Positions 37,184 to 47,336 of a stretch of DNA of 64,000 nt are shown piece by piece. Under the pieces are notes generated by a model, which searched no databases, was not told the origin of the DNA, and was given only the letters and a program-made list of their open reading frames with translations. Origin of the DNA: Leucobacter allii (lineage in GTDB: Bacteria; Actinomycetota; Actinomycetes; Actinomycetales; Microbacteriaceae); assembly GCF_022919155.1 (NCBI RefSeq), contig NZ_CP095045.1, positions 558,001 to 622,000 on the forward strand. The letters are read 5' to 3'. The translations under genes and the position numbers were made by a program. Numbering within the stretch: position 1 is the stretch's first letter; every line of letters begins with the position of its first letter.

Positions 37184-37196
37184 TACGCTGGTCGGC
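37184..37196 (+). promoter_or_regulatory. Promoter of the first tRNA-Ser gene
   Basis: TACGCT at 37184-37189 is 7 nt before the tRNA 5' end. The preceding GGATTCGCGT block is shared with the second tRNA copy, whose box is TACACT at 44603-44608 with the same 7-nt spacing. Confidence 0.5.
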
Positions 37197-37287
37197 GGTG
37201 ACGTGTCCGAGCGGCCGAAGGTGCAACTCTCGAAAAGTTGTGTAGGGTAACCCCCTACCGTGGGTTCAAATCCCACCGTCACCGCCA
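37197..37287 (+). tRNA. tRNA-Ser (anticodon CGA), copy 1
   Basis: A 91-nt tRNA with encoded CCA. The acceptor arms GGTGACG and CGTCACC pair perfectly; the anticodon arm CAACT-CTCGAAA-AGTTG gives anticodon CGA (serine codon UCG); a long class II variable arm follows (TGTAGGG...CCCTA), then the T arm GTGGG-TTCAAAT-CCCAC. It is identical over its full length to the tRNA at 44616-44706. Confidence 0.96.
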
Positions 37288-37290
37288 CAG

Positions 37291-37316
37291 AAAACCCCTG
37301 GTAAAACAGGGGTTTT
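37291..37316. terminator. Perfect hairpin with T-run after the first tRNA-Ser
   Basis: AAAACCCCTG (37291-37300) and CAGGGGTTTT (37307-37316) form a 10-bp stem with loop GTAAAA; the T-run makes it an intrinsic terminator that works in both directions. Confidence 0.85.
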
Positions 37317-37585
37317 CTTCGTCTGGGGATGCCTTGTGGTGCAGATTCGGTGCAATTGATCCTCACCGCCACCTCTATCCTCTTCACCGCGGACCTCAAC
37401 GCCAGCGCGGTCGCGAACGTGGGGTCCGATGGCGAGACCCAGATCGTCCCAGTTCTTCCGGGCTCTTCTCTCTTTCGCTCTCCCCGGGCCAGGACGACCC
37501 TGATCGGTAAACCCCCATCCGCCGCACCGATGAGCCGCAAACCCGGTCTCATCCGATCCCGGTGTGCCTTCCGGATGCCGTGGAG
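37317..37585. other. Gene-free left end of the tRNA-bounded region
   Basis: About 270 nt without a recognisable gene. Reading frames crossing it on the minus strand include the antisense of the tRNA and have no family character. If an integrase once lay here, no conserved residues remain that I can identify. Confidence 0.35.
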
Positions 37586-38227
37586 TCAGCGTCGAACTGC
37601 CCTCTCGATCGCTCCCTCTATGGTCCTGTCGCCGTGCACCAGCTCCCATCCGTGACCAGCCGTATCGGCACGGTCCACTACTGCCCCGACCACTGCCGCG
37701 ACGTCGTCGCGAGTAACCGCGCTGATCGGAAGAGATCCTGTGGGTGCCAGCTCAACGTGCCCCCGGCCGCGTTCGTTGAGCAGCTCTCCGGGCTGCAGGA
37801 TCGTCCACGCCAGCGTGCTCGTTCGAAGCGCGCGTTCGGAGGCCTCTTTCGCCCCGAAATACGTGTCCCAGAACCCGCCGTAGTACTCCGAAGGCCGGGG
37901 GCGTCCGACCCCCATGCCGGTGATCAGCACGAACCGGGTGACGCCTGCCCGTTCTGCGGCGTCGATCACCCGCAGCGCACCATCACGATCCACGCGGATC
38001 GGATCGCCTGCGGCCGCGAAGACCACGGCGTCGATTCCGCTCAGGATCTCGCACAGTTCGTCCACGCTCGTGTGGGTCAGGTCAGCCGCAGCCGTCCGGA
38101 TGCGGGGCGAGTCGCCCCCGGTTGGTCGGCGGCTGATCGCGAGGACGTCATGACCGTCGTGGGCAAGGCGATCCACGATACGGTGACCGGTCTGCCCGGT
38201 GGATCCGAAGACAGCGATCGTGCTCAT
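37586..38227 (-). CDS. NAD(P)H-binding NmrA-like (atypical SDR) protein
   Basis: A 213-residue Rossmann protein of the atypical SDR group (NmrA/YwnB-like). GSTGQTG at about residues 7-13 binds the dinucleotide; FAAAGDP and RFVLITGMGVG follow. There is no classical YxxxK, though a Tyr-containing YYGGFWDTYFGAKEASE segment lies where the active site would be. ATG 38227 is the start: GGAG precedes it by 7 nt and it overlaps the stop of the upstream SDR gene by ATGA, so both are on one transcript controlled by the TetR gene at 39064. Confidence 0.8.
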   Translation of the reverse strand: MSTIAVFGSTGQTGHRIVDRLAHDGHDVLAISRRPTGGDSPRIRTAAADLTHTSVDELCEILSGIDAVVFAAAGDPIRVDRDGALRVIDAAERAGVTRFVLITGMGVGRPRPSEYYGGFWDTYFGAKEASERALRTSTLAWTILQPGELLNERGRGHVELAPTGSLPISAVTRDDVAAVVGAVVDRADTAGHGWELVHGDRTIEGAIERAVRR

Positions 38228-38982
38228 AGGAGGACTCCGCCGGAGACCTCGATGCGTTCGCCTGTCATCCATCGCAGTCCCGGCGAGACGAGCGCGACAA
38301 CAGCATCGGCGATCTCGGTCGGCTCGCCGACCCTGCCCAGAGCGGTCTGCCGCCCCAGCCCCTGACGCAGCTCGGCATTGTCACGCATCGCGCCGCCGTT
38401 GAAGTCGGTGGCAGTCGGGCCCGGCGCGATTGTGTTGATGCGGATGCCGCGTTGTCCGAGTTCCAGCGCGAGACTCCGTGACAGCGCTTCGATGGCGGCT
38501 TTCGATGCTGCGTAGACGGCGGTGGCGGGACTGACGTGTCGGCTCAGCGAACTGGACAGATTGACCACCCGCCCGCCGTCCGCGAGGTGTGGTGCAAGCG
38601 CCTGGACAATGAGGAACGGCCCGCGCACGTTGACGGCGAAGGTGTCGTCGAAGTCGGCGACACTCACGCCGCCCAGGGGGGCGAAGTGTCCGACGCCGGC
38701 GTTGTTGACGAGAACCGAGAGTCGGGATCCGGGCCAGTCCTCGGAGATCGCGGTGAGTAGCGCTGTCGTGGCGGTGTCGATGGAGTCCGGATCGGCGATG
38801 TCCAACTCAAGCGGGAGCGCCTCGCCGCCTGCTTCTTCGATGTGTTTCACCGAGGCATTGGCTGACTCAGCTGTGCGGGTGGCGACGACGACGCGGTAGC
38901 CGCTCGCTGCGAGGGCCAGTGCAGTCGCCCTCCCGAGGCCCCGGCCCGCGCCGGTGACAAGGGCGATCTCTGGATGGTTCAT
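38224..38982 (-). CDS. Classical SDR-family oxidoreductase
   Basis: A 252-residue short-chain dehydrogenase of standard length. TGAGRGLG (about residues 11-18) binds NAD(P); NNAGVG, the Ser of NLSSSLSRHV and the catalytic YAASK (about 155-159) are intact. The C-terminus ends GERIEVSGGVLL as usual. AGGAGA lies 5-6 nt before the ATG. The gene is divergent from a tetR gene across 81 nt with two overlapping palindromes, a common arrangement for a substrate-inducible dehydrogenase. Substrate unknown. Confidence 0.9.
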   Translation of the reverse strand: MNHPEIALVTGAGRGLGRATALALAASGYRVVVATRTAESANASVKHIEEAGGEALPLELDIADPDSIDTATTALLTAISEDWPGSRLSVLVNNAGVGHFAPLGGVSVADFDDTFAVNVRGPFLIVQALAPHLADGGRVVNLSSSLSRHVSPATAVYAASKAAIEALSRSLALELGQRGIRINTIAPGPTATDFNGGAMRDNAELRQGLGRQTALGRVGEPTEIADAVVALVSPGLRWMTGERIEVSGGVLL

Positions 38983-38996
38983 GGAGTCTCCTATAT

Positions 38997-39021
38997 AAGT
39001 AAATATCTACTTACTTGTAAG
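38997..39021. promoter_or_regulatory. TetR operator candidate between the SDR and tetR genes
   Basis: AAGTAA (38997-39002) and TTACTT (39011-39016) form an inverted repeat, and an overlapping second one is CTTAC-TT-GTAAG (39010-39021). It is an AT-rich patch in a GC-rich genome, lying just upstream of both start codons. Confidence 0.6.
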
Positions 39022-39063
39022 ATAGGCGTGTATCGAAATGTCGTCAAGTCGGAGGAGCCGGGC

Positions 39064-39618
39064 ATGAGAGACGCAGAAGCCACGCGGTCGCGAATTCTGG
39101 CCGCGGCCATCGAGGAGTTCGCCGAGCATGGCTTCGCGGGTGGGCGGGTCGATCGGATCGCGCGGTCCGCAGGGAGCAATGTGCGGATGATCTATGCGTA
39201 CTTCGGGGGCAAGAGTGGCGTCTTCGATGCCGCGCTCGAGACGGCGTTGCGGACGCTCGCGATGGACGCGCCCCCTGACCCCGAGGATCTGGCAGGGTGG
39301 GCCGGGAGGGTGTTCGACCACCATCAAGAGCGTCCGGACATCCTCCGCCTGAGTATGTGGGCGCGCCTCGAGCGACCATCCGCGCTGTCAGAGCCGCTCG
39401 ACGTCTATTCCCTCAAACTCGAGGCCGTGAGGGGGGCGAGCCCGAGTGCGCTGACCCCGGTCGACGTCCTCATCTTCATTTATGCGATCGCGCAAGCCTG
39501 GCAGCTTTCTCCGACCGGCCTCACGGCATTCGACGGCGCGAATGACGGCCCTGGCCGCACCGTGGCACATCGACGCGCGGTCGTCTCCGCGGTCGAAGGG
39601 ATGCTGCGAAACGCATGA
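39064..39618 (+). CDS. TetR-family transcriptional regulator
   Basis: A 184-residue regulator. The N-terminal HTH (about residues 5-52) reads RSRILAAAIEEFAEHGFAG...VDRIARSAGSNVRMIYAYFGGK, typical TetR; the C-terminal ligand domain resembles TetR_C regulators of the 'AMY/YFG' type. ATG 39064 has GGAGGAG 6 nt upstream. It very likely represses the divergent SDR operon and itself through the palindromes at 38997-39021. Confidence 0.88.
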   Translation: MRDAEATRSRILAAAIEEFAEHGFAGGRVDRIARSAGSNVRMIYAYFGGKSGVFDAALETALRTLAMDAPPDPEDLAGWAGRVFDHHQERPDILRLSMWARLERPSALSEPLDVYSLKLEAVRGASPSALTPVDVLIFIYAIAQAWQLSPTGLTAFDGANDGPGRTVAHRRAVVSAVEGMLRNA

Positions 39619-39680
39619 TGCCCTCGGAGACGAGGGAGTCGGCTCCGAAGGCATCATCACAGCCACGCAGGGCGGTGGGG

Positions 39681-40472
39681 TCACAGCATCGCCGTGAGGA
39701 CTCCTCCGTCTGCTCGCAGGGCCGCCCCGTTCGTCGCCGACGAGAGCGGGCTCGCAAGGTAAGTCACGAGGTGCGCGATTTCCGCGGGATCGATGAACCG
39801 CTCCAGGAGGGTGGTGTGATTCTCTGCAATGATCGCGTTCTTCATCGTGTCCACCGGGAGTGACTGCGCATCCGCCACCGCCGCCACGGATGCGGCGACT
39901 CCATCCGAGAACGTGGGGCCGCCGAGGACGGTGTTGACCGTGACCGACGTGCCGCGGGTGAGCTTCGCCAGCCCATTTCCGACAGCGAGCATCGCCGCTT
40001 TCGTCATGCCGTAATGGACCATGTTGGCCGGGACATTCACCCCGGATTCGCTGCTGATGAACACCACGCGACCCCAGCCCCGCTCGAGCATCCCGCCGAG
40101 CAGGCCACGAGACAGCCGCACACCGCTCATGACATTCACCTCGAAGTAGCGGGCCCAGTCCTCATCCGTCACGGACGCGAAATTCGCGAGCCCGAACAGT
40201 CCGACGTTGTTCACCAGGATGTCGACCTCTCCCAGGGAATCGATGAGGCGTGCCACATCCTCTGCGTTCGAGAAATCGGCGGCGACGCCCGAGATCTCCG
40301 CATTCGGATGCTCGGTCCGTAGGCGGTCGACGGCGGCGTCCAGCCGGGTGGCGTCGCGTCCATTGAGTACGACAGATGCCCCCTCGGCGGCCAGCCCGGC
40401 GGCGATCGCGTATCCGATTCCCTGCGTCGAGCCGCTGATGAACGCCTTCTTCTCCTGCAACTGCAGATCCAT
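39681..40472 (-). CDS. SDR-family oxidoreductase
   Basis: A 263-residue short-chain dehydrogenase. GSTQGIG (about residues 14-20), NNVGLFG and the catalytic YGMTK (about 156-160) with the preceding SSES serine are present. The C-terminal part contains an additional helix (about 195-225) before the usual GAALRADGGVL end. It is divergent from a marR gene with a long inverted repeat between them, so its expression is probably repressed by that MarR protein. Substrate unknown. Confidence 0.88.
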   Translation of the reverse strand: MDLQLQEKKAFISGSTQGIGYAIAAGLAAEGASVVLNGRDATRLDAAVDRLRTEHPNAEISGVAADFSNAEDVARLIDSLGEVDILVNNVGLFGLANFASVTDEDWARYFEVNVMSGVRLSRGLLGGMLERGWGRVVFISSESGVNVPANMVHYGMTKAAMLAVGNGLAKLTRGTSVTVNTVLGGPTFSDGVAASVAAVADAQSLPVDTMKNAIIAENHTTLLERFIDPAEIAHLVTYLASPLSSATNGAALRADGGVLTAML

Positions 40473-40511
40473 AAAGTATCTCCCGTGACGGACGTCGAAA
40501 CGACGTCAATG

Positions 40512-40559
40512 ACTTGCTTGAGAAACTCACGATAGTTGATTTTAGTTGCTCAAGCAAGT
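40512..40559. promoter_or_regulatory. Long inverted repeat between the SDR and marR genes (MarR operator candidate)
   Basis: ACTTGCTTGAG (40512-40522) and CTCAAGCAAGT (40549-40559) are perfect complements separated by 26 nt. Each half also contains a TTGC/GCAA core. It lies 40-60 nt before both starts. Confidence 0.65.
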
Positions 40560-40590
40560 TAATGGGGTAGGTGGTCGTTAGGATGAAGGT

Positions 40591-41100
40591 ATGCCTGACG
40601 ATCTCGAGAGTGCCTCATTGACCGCCGAAGAGCTCGACGTCTGGGCCGGGGTTGCGACGTTGCTCGAGCGGCTGCCGGTCGCCCTCGATGCGCAACTGCA
40701 GCGCGACAGCGGGCTCACCAACTTCGAACACGGCATCCTGTTCGCCCTGTTCTCCGCTCCTCGCTCCACGCTCAGACTCAGCGTGCTGGCCAACTACGCC
40801 AGCTGCACGCTGTCCCGATTGTCGCGAGCCATCTCGCGGCTCGAGGCAAAAGGTTGGGTACGTCGCGAGGCCGATCCCACCGACGGCCGGTTCACCTTCG
40901 GAATCCTCACCGATGCGGGCCGCTCCAAGGTTCTCGAATCGACACCGGCGCACCACGCTCTGATCCGTCGTCTCATCTTCGACGCTCTCTCCCCCGCTCA
41001 GGCAAAAGCCCTCGGGGTGATCACACGGAAGATCGCGGAAACGATCGGCCCGGATGCCGTCTGGAGAGCGCAGGACCCCACAGCACAGCAGGCCGAGTAA
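40591..41100 (+). CDS. MarR-family transcriptional regulator
   Basis: A 169-residue winged-helix regulator. The central part LRLSVLANYASCTLSRLSRAISRLEAKGWVRREADPTDGRF holds the recognition helix and the wing (ADPTDGR), typical of MarR; helices at both ends form the dimer interface. It sits divergent from an SDR gene and likely binds the inverted repeat at 40512-40559. Short AT-richer codons than in flanking host genes suggest it arrived with the region. Confidence 0.88.
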   Translation: MPDDLESASLTAEELDVWAGVATLLERLPVALDAQLQRDSGLTNFEHGILFALFSAPRSTLRLSVLANYASCTLSRLSRAISRLEAKGWVRREADPTDGRFTFGILTDAGRSKVLESTPAHHALIRRLIFDALSPAQAKALGVITRKIAETIGPDAVWRAQDPTAQQAE

Positions 41101-41245
41101 GTCATTCGCAACATCGACAGCAGCAATCTGTCCGTATCGGCGGAAGCGGGGGGCGAATGCTCTTCGCTTCCGTCCCGTGTGAGATTGTTCCTGCGCTGAT
41201 GCAACCTCCAGACAGTTGCATTGTCCAAGGAGTGTGAGAATTCGA

Positions 41246-42289
41246 GGGTCTGGTGCACGTTGAGGTGATAGCCGAGCTGGCCGGTTTCTGCTGGCGTGGG
41301 AGCATGTTGCGCCCCTGGACAAGCTCCTCGAGCACGAAGTCGAGGTGCTGCGCCGCGCTGCCTCGTATCTTTCCCAGGCGTGTCTCCCGGGACAAGGCGC
41401 TACCCGCTCGTGAGAGAGCTCGCCATCGCCGGGGTTCACGTGGTGGTGTCGTGCCGGGTATTGGGGCTCTCCCGCCGGCCGTGTTCTCGGTGGCTGCGCT
41501 CCCCGTCACTGCACGAGACCTCGTACAGGCGTATCGCGCGAACGCTCTCGATGACGCCCGCCTTGAGAATCCGGAGTTCGGGCACCGGTTCCTCGCCGAT
41601 GAAGCGAAGCACTTCGGGGAACCCACGGCTGATCGGACCGCTTGGAAACTCTGCCGAGGCCTGTATTCGGGAAGAAGGAAGTGCGCGGTCATAGAGCGCA
41701 GGCCGAGCCCGCCGGTGCAAGATGATCTTGGGAGGCGCGAGTTCGTTGCGGCTGCTCCGAACGAGGTGTGGCTCTCGGACATCACGGGACACTGGGCGGG
41801 AAGTCAAGCTCTACCTGTGCGCGGCGAAAGACGTGTTCTCGAACCGGATCGTGGGGTACTCGATCGACGCGCGGACGCAGTCGTCACTCGCGATCAGAGC
41901 ACTGAACCATGCAGACATGCGGCGCGGGAGGGTTGCGGGCTGCGTGCCGCATATGGATCGCGGATCGCGGTTTCGAAGCCGGAAGCTCCGCCGTCTTCTC
42001 GAGTATCGCGGCATGCTCGGATCGATGGGCAGAGTCGGGGCTGCCGGGGATAACGCGGCCATGGAATCGTTCTTCAGCCTGCTCCAGAAGGACGTCCTAC
42101 ACCGCCGCAGCTGGGCCACGCGTGACGAGCTGCGGTTCGCGATCGTGAGCTGGATCGAGCGAACCTATCACCGACGTCGCAGACAGGCCCGGTTGGGCGG
42201 ATTGACGCCGGTCGAGTACGGGGCCGTCATGAACAAGCAGGTCGCACTCGCTGCCTGAATCAGTTGTCACCTCAATGCGCACCAGACCC
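41246..42289 (+). mobile_element. Defective IS3-family insertion sequence with both terminal inverted repeats
   Basis: The ends are 23-nt inverted repeats (41246-41268 and 42267-42289) beginning GGGTCTGGTGC and matching at 21 of 23 positions. The element is only 1044 nt, shorter than the usual 1.2-1.5 kb, because most of orfA is missing. No matching target-site duplication is seen, so it is old or was rearranged. The transposase is broken (see the pseudogene entry). Confidence 0.82.
41300..42258 (+). pseudogene. IS3-family transposase remnant (orfA end plus frameshifted orfB)
   Basis: Pieces in three frames follow one another: the orfA end LLEHEVEVLRRAASYLSQA (near 41315-41380), the orfB start RRYPLVRELAIAGVHV (near 41395), then VQAYRANALDDARLENPEFGHRFLADEA (near 41525-41610), NEVWLSDITGHW with the first catalytic Asp (near 41760), and the last part from about 41800 with HMDRGSRF (second Asp) and NAAMESFFSLLQKD (catalytic Glu). 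At least three frameshifts separate these, so no active transposase can be made. Confidence 0.85.
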
Positions 42290-42457
42290 GTATTCAACCC
42301 ACGGGCCGAGTGGGGACATGGATCTCGACATCAACGGTCGTGCCGTGTCGTGCGAACGAGGAGCGCGGGTCTTGCATCGTGCTCGGGCGGAGCCAGCAGC
42401 GGCTCTCGGTCCGTTCGCGGGCCCGGTCGTGTCGGAGGCGGGTGCTAGCGTCGCTCC
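42290..42457. other. Gene-free spacer between the IS and the VOC gene
   Basis: No gene seen. The -10 box of the VOC gene, TAGCGT, is at 42446-42451. Confidence 0.4.
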
Positions 42458-42823
42458 ATGAGCACACAGCCGGCACACCACTCCATCAACTACGTCGAAC
42501 TCGCGGTGACCGATCTCGCCGCGGCGCAGGCCTTCTACGCCACGGCATTCGGATGGACCTTCACGGACTACGGGCCGGAGTACGCCGGCTTCGTCGCTCC
42601 CGGTTCCGCGGGGGAAGCCGGCGGGCTGTTCCTCGCCGCAGAGGCGCGCCCGGTGGGCGGTCCGTTCGTGATCCTCTATTCGGAAGACCTCGAGGCCTCG
42701 GCGGCCGCGATCGCCGCCGCGGGCGGCGCCGTCGTGCAGGGGCCCTACGCCTTTCCCGGCGGTCGCCGCCTGCACTTCACCGATCCGAGCGGCAACGAGC
42801 TCGGCGTCTGGGCCGCGCAGTAG
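42458..42823 (+). CDS. VOC (glyoxalase/bleomycin-resistance-like) family protein
   Basis: A 121-residue single-unit VOC protein with two beta-alpha-beta-beta-beta modules: INYVELAVTDLAAAQAFYATAFGW and FVILYSEDLEASAAAIAAAGG, ending FTDPSGNELGVW. The metal positions visible are the Glu in YVELAV and the Glu in GNELGVW. Members include small glyoxalase-like enzymes and resistance proteins; substrate unknown. TAGCGT lies 6 nt before the ATG (leaderless), unlike the leadered genes on the other side of the IS. Confidence 0.85.
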   Translation: MSTQPAHHSINYVELAVTDLAAAQAFYATAFGWTFTDYGPEYAGFVAPGSAGEAGGLFLAAEARPVGGPFVILYSEDLEASAAAIAAAGGAVVQGPYAFPGGRRLHFTDPSGNELGVWAAQ

Positions 42824-42901
42824 CGCCGTCGCGCCGGTCGCGCCCGCCCGTCCGTCCCTGAGCGGCGGGTGCGGCCCGCGGGGCCGCACCCGGGCGCGGA
42901 C

Positions 42902-43951
42902 TCAGGCGGACTGCACGAGGATCTTCGCCCCGGCACCGCCGCGCAGGCGGTGGATCGCGTCGACGACGCCGTCGAGCGGCACCTCCTCGACCCAGCCGCT
43001 CGTGTCGTAGACGCCGCGGGACATCGCGTCGATGACGGCGTCGAAGTCGGCCGGGAGATAGGCCAGTGCGCCGGCGATCTCCGTCTCGGCCATGACGAGC
43101 TGCGTGGGCAGGAACTCCATCGGACGCTCATGGATCGCGACGACGACGACGCGGCCCCCGGGGACGAGGCTCGCGAGCGCCGAGGTGATCGCCGGGCCCG
43201 CTCCGGCCGCGTCGAAGGCGACGTCGACGCCGCTGCCGTCGCTGAGCGCCGAGACGGCGGCCGCGAGATCCTCGTGCACCGGATCGATCACGGTCGCGCC
43301 GAGGGCCGCGATCGTGGCCCGACGCTCCGCGCTCGGCTCCGACACGAGCACGCGATCGATCCCGCGCGCCTTGAGCGCGAACCACACGCCGATGCCGATC
43401 GGGCCGGCGCCCGCGATCAGCGCGGTCTGGCCGGCCTCGACGCGGCTGCGGCTCACCGCGTGCCACGACACCGACATCGGCTCGACGAGGGCGCCCATCC
43501 GCAGATCGACGCTCTCGGGGAGCACGTGGACCTTCTCGGCCGGCACGGTGGTGAACTCCGCCATGCCGCCGCCGTCGGAGCTCAGCCCGTGGAAGCCGAT
43601 CTTCGCGCAGGCGTTGTACAGGCCCTTGGCGCACGCCGGGCAGGCGCCGCAGGAGTAGACGGGCCAGACGGCCACTCGGTCGCCGACGGCGACGCTCGTC
43701 ACGCCCTCCCCGAGCTCGACGATGGTGCCCGAGAACTCGTGTCCGAGGATCTGCGGCAGCGTGGCGCCGGTGACCGGATGCGGGTGGTCGAGATCGAGGC
43801 CCGCCGCCTCGGGGGAGTAGTAGACGTGCAGGTCGGAGCCGCAGATGCCGGCGAAGGCGTTCCGGATCTTCACCTGCCCGGGGCCCGGGGTGGGCTCCTC
43901 GACCTCGACGACGCGGAGGTCTTCCTTGCCGTGGAACTGTGCTGCCTGCAT
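42902..43951 (-). CDS. Zinc-dependent alcohol dehydrogenase, 2,3-butanediol dehydrogenase-like
   Basis: A 349-residue medium-chain dehydrogenase. The catalytic zinc ligands are GICGSDLH (Cys) and GHEFSG (His, Glu); the structural zinc loop CGACPACAKGLYNAC has four Cys. AGAGPIGIGV (about residues 178-187) binds NAD(P). The overall pattern resembles (R,R)-butanediol and sorbitol/threonine dehydrogenases. It lies 30 nt from a TetR gene transcribed in the same direction upstream of it, so the regulator is likely its repressor and both may share a transcript. Confidence 0.88.
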   Translation of the reverse strand: MQAAQFHGKEDLRVVEVEEPTPGPGQVKIRNAFAGICGSDLHVYYSPEAAGLDLDHPHPVTGATLPQILGHEFSGTIVELGEGVTSVAVGDRVAVWPVYSCGACPACAKGLYNACAKIGFHGLSSDGGGMAEFTTVPAEKVHVLPESVDLRMGALVEPMSVSWHAVSRSRVEAGQTALIAGAGPIGIGVWFALKARGIDRVLVSEPSAERRATIAALGATVIDPVHEDLAAAVSALSDGSGVDVAFDAAGAGPAITSALASLVPGGRVVVVAIHERPMEFLPTQLVMAETEIAGALAYLPADFDAVIDAMSRGVYDTSGWVEEVPLDGVVDAIHRLRGGAGAKILVQSA

Positions 43952-43981
43952 GGGTGTTCTCCTTCTCTTGTCCGCCGCGCC

Positions 43982-44554
43982 TCAGCGCAGCCACCATTCC
44001 GGTGAGGCCGCGAGGATGATCCTCGCGGCGCGTTCGGGCTCCTCCTCGCCGGAGTCGAGCCAGGCCTCGATCGCTCCCACGGTTCCCGCAGTCGCATAGG
44101 CGATGGCCATCCGGAGCGCCGTGGCATCGCCGGCGAGCGCCTCGGGCACGATCCGCGGATGCAGCTCCAGCCAGAGCAGCAGGCCGTCGCGGATCGCGTG
44201 CTCGAGACCGGCGCGCACCGGCGCCGCCAGAACCGGATGCATCGCCCCGCGGTAGACGGCGGTGCGGCGCTGCACGTGGTCGAGAAGCGCGCGCTCGCCG
44301 ACCCCGATGGAATCCGCGGTCGACAGCTCCGTCATCGCCTCGGCGATCTCGGCGGAGAGTGCATCCGCGAGGAGCTCGACGGGGCCGTTCGCGTGGCGGT
44401 AGAAGGTGTCGCGGGTCACTCGTGCGGTGCGGCAGATCTCGGACACCGTGAGATCGACGATCGGCGTCGCGGTCGACAGCTCGAGGACCGCGGCGCGCAG
44501 GCGGTTCCGGGTGCGGAGCGAGCGGGCGTCCATGCCTCCAATAATATCGGACAT
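43982..44554 (-). CDS. TetR-family transcriptional regulator
   Basis: A 190-residue TetR protein. The HTH reads RLRAAVLELSTATPIVDLTVSEICRTARVTRDTFYRHANG (about residues 18-58); the rest is the helical ligand domain. ATG 44554 lies inside a palindrome (44544-44565), and ATG 44533 is a second option, though GGAGG is only 1 nt before it. A leaderless start at 44554 is plausible. It precedes the alcohol dehydrogenase gene by 30 nt in the same direction. Confidence 0.82.
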   Translation of the reverse strand: MSDIIGGMDARSLRTRNRLRAAVLELSTATPIVDLTVSEICRTARVTRDTFYRHANGPVELLADALSAEIAEAMTELSTADSIGVGERALLDHVQRRTAVYRGAMHPVLAAPVRAGLEHAIRDGLLLWLELHPRIVPEALAGDATALRMAIAYATAGTVGAIEAWLDSGEEEPERAARIILAASPEWWLR

Positions 44555-44565
44555 GTGTCAGATAT
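44544..44565. promoter_or_regulatory. TetR operator candidate overlapping the regulator's own start codon
   Basis: ATATCGGACA and TGTCAGATAT are separated by TG and match as an inverted repeat with one mismatch. The position over the start codon suggests autorepression. Confidence 0.6.
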
Positions 44566-44615
44566 GGGAACCCGGGGATTCGCGTATTCCGCACCGTTCC
44601 CCTACACTGGTCCGC

Positions 44616-44706
44616 GGTGACGTGTCCGAGCGGCCGAAGGTGCAACTCTCGAAAAGTTGTGTAGGGTAACCCCCTACCGTGGGTTCAAATCCCACCGTCA
44701 CCGCCA
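44616..44706 (+). tRNA. tRNA-Ser (anticodon CGA), copy 2
   Basis: A 91-nt tRNA identical to copy 1, with encoded CCA, anticodon CGA and a class II variable arm. TACACT at 44603-44608 is its -10 box. Upstream flanks of the two copies share blocks (GGATTCGCGT, CCCCTAC-CTGGTC) but have diverged, so the duplication is not recent in its flanks. Confidence 0.96.
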
Positions 44707-44715
44707 GTAATCGCG

Positions 44716-44753
44716 GGCCCCGCGCCTCTCGCATGAGCGAGGAGCGCGGGGCC
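44716..44753 (+). terminator. Hairpin terminator after the second tRNA-Ser
   Basis: GGCCCCGCGC (44716-44725) pairs with GCGCGGGGCC (44744-44753), with inner complementarity TCGC/GCGA, followed by TTCGTCGTC. Confidence 0.7.
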
Positions 44754-44770
44754 TTCGTCGTCCCATCCTC

Positions 44771-44830
44771 GGGCTCGCCGGCCCGGGATCGGGCTCTCCG
44801 GACCGGGATCGGGTTCTCCGGACCGGGGTC
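44771..44830. repeat. Three adjacent 20-nt tandem repeats
   Basis: Units GGGCTCGCCGGCCCGGGATC, GGGCTCTCCGGACCGGGATC and GGGTTCTCCGGACCGGGGTC start at 44771, 44791 and 44811. They lie between the tRNA terminator and the tetR promoter. Confidence 0.85.
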
Positions 44831-44858
44831 GGCGCATTCAGTGCACTCACAGCGCTAA

Positions 44859-44867
44859 AGTGCAAAA

Positions 44868-44874
<7 letters not shown>
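44859..44874. promoter_or_regulatory. Palindrome at the tetR start (operator candidate)
   Basis: AGTGCA-AAAA-TGCACT is a perfect inverted repeat that covers the first possible start codon (44868); a further TGCACT-like half lies at about 44841. Confidence 0.6.
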
Positions 44875-47268
<2,394 letters not shown>

Positions 47269-47336
47269 TACCGGCCCCCGGCCGGGCGGCGCGCGGCGCT
47301 GGCCGTGCGCCGCTCCGCGCGGCCGAGCGCGGTCGC

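Larger units (their letters stand above)
37288..44615. mobile_element. Putative genomic island between two identical tRNA-Ser genes
   Basis: The 7.3 kb between the tRNA copies holds accessory genes: two dehydrogenase-regulator modules, a decayed IS3-family element, a VOC protein, an alcohol dehydrogenase and a TetR regulator. The part from 37.3 to 42.3 kb contains AT-rich intergenic stretches and less extreme codon use than its neighbours, which suggests transfer. No integrase, excisionase or phage gene is visible, and both tRNA copies are complete with their own promoters, so integration at the tRNA is an inference. Confidence 0.45.

Noticed and set aside
37031..37552. Minus-strand frame covering the tRNA-Ser, with a VGFEPTVGGYPTQ-type segment
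   Set aside because: That segment is the antisense translation of the tRNA itself, a known source of false genes; there is no ribosome binding site and no integrase motif.
37288..44615. Prophage or integrative conjugative element
   Set aside because: No integrase, relaxase, portal, terminase or structural gene can be recognised between the tRNA copies.
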